Source: [Eubacterium] saphenum
GTDB lineage: Bacteria; Bacillota; Clostridia; Lachnospirales; Anaerotignaceae
Direction of reading: 5' to 3'
DNA: 21,130 nucleotides
Assembly: GCA_004557645.1 (NCBI GenBank)
Contig: SFGI01000040.1
Location: 1-21,130 of the forward strand
Positions 20,895 to 21,130 of this stretch are shown piece after piece. The notes below the pieces were generated by a model. That model saw only the letters and a program-made list of their open reading frames with translations. It was not told where the DNA came from and did no database searches. The position numbers and the translations under genes are program-made. The first letter of the stretch is position 1, and each line of letters starts with the position of its first letter.

Positions 20895-21130
20895 GATAAG
20901 AGGCTCCCGCCGAGATGGCAGGAGCCTTACTTTCTTTTCAAGCGTAATGATCAGTTAGACAAATTTGAATTTTGCTTGTTATATTCCTGTTGTTTTATGG
21001 GCAGATTCAGTGCCTGCAATTGGATTCTTAATGATGCCTAAAACAGTGCTTATGTGTGGACAGTCTTAATAGGGTTTATATCTATGCGAAAGAGTCTTAG
21101 ATAAAATAAATATTATCTCTGTGTCATACC
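20895..21130. other. Region without a convincing gene at the right edge
   Basis: It contains a 10-bp GC-rich stem-loop AGGCTCC-C-GCC / GGC-A-GGAGCCT (20901-20927) with one mismatch and only weak T-rich flanks. On the minus strand one frame enters from the right edge (YDTEIIFILSKTLSHRYKPY, stop TAA at 21068-21066) and goes on in the same frame as DCPHISTVLGIIKNPIAGTE... to a second stop at 20981-20979. This may be the end of a degenerate gene, but it is too short to name. Confidence 0.35.

Overview
The window looks like the chromosome of an anaerobic, endospore-forming member of the Clostridia, possibly the Lachnospirales. The reasons are a Re-type citrate synthase of the Clostridium kluyveri kind, a YmaF protein, a sporulation-type (PdaB-like) polysaccharide deacetylase fragment, the DUF6179/DUF6323 pair, strong AGGAGG-type ribosome sites and many sigma-A-type promoters. 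The assignment rests on gene content only.

Positions 1 to about 2611 are the right end of an integrated prophage or phage-derived element, visibly more AT-rich than the rest. It holds the C-terminus of a tail tape-measure-like protein, a small phage gene broken by a one-base frameshift, a 46-residue ORF and a large serine recombinase that reads out towards the element's edge. The edge lies inside a host gene on the minus strand: the first 72 codons of a PdaB-like polysaccharide deacetylase run up to the NodB motif SFDAAWGA and then switch into phage sequence. This recalls prophages that interrupt sporulation genes and are excised during sporulation, and it is the most interesting feature here.

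From 2.9 to 9.6 kb there are mostly short housekeeping units: ymaF (HxH-repeat protein); a radical SAM protein with a FeoB-associated Cys-rich membrane peptide; a TIM-barrel protein with a consensus promoter and twin 12-bp repeats; a CorC-like CBS protein followed by ferritin; a DUF4397 protein; and coaBC for coenzyme A synthesis.

From 9.6 to 14.3 kb a minus-strand operon encodes Re-citrate synthase, aconitase and NAD-type isocitrate dehydrogenase. Together they form the oxidative arm that turns oxaloacetate and acetyl-CoA into 2-oxoglutarate for glutamate synthesis. A cluster of five palindromes fills the gap between the last two genes.

From 14.5 to 21.1 kb come a small helix-rich protein, the DUF6179-DUF6323 pair, an esterase with an ATP-grasp protein behind a promoter-plus-terminator leader, and a TetR regulator overlapping a cation:proton antiporter gene with a clear palindromic operator on its promoter. 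The last 0.6 kb has no convincing gene but holds a minus-strand promoter and terminator that would make an RNA of about 270 nt. Neighbouring convergent units are mostly separated by bidirectional intrinsic terminators. No tRNA, rRNA, CRISPR array or complete insertion sequence was seen.
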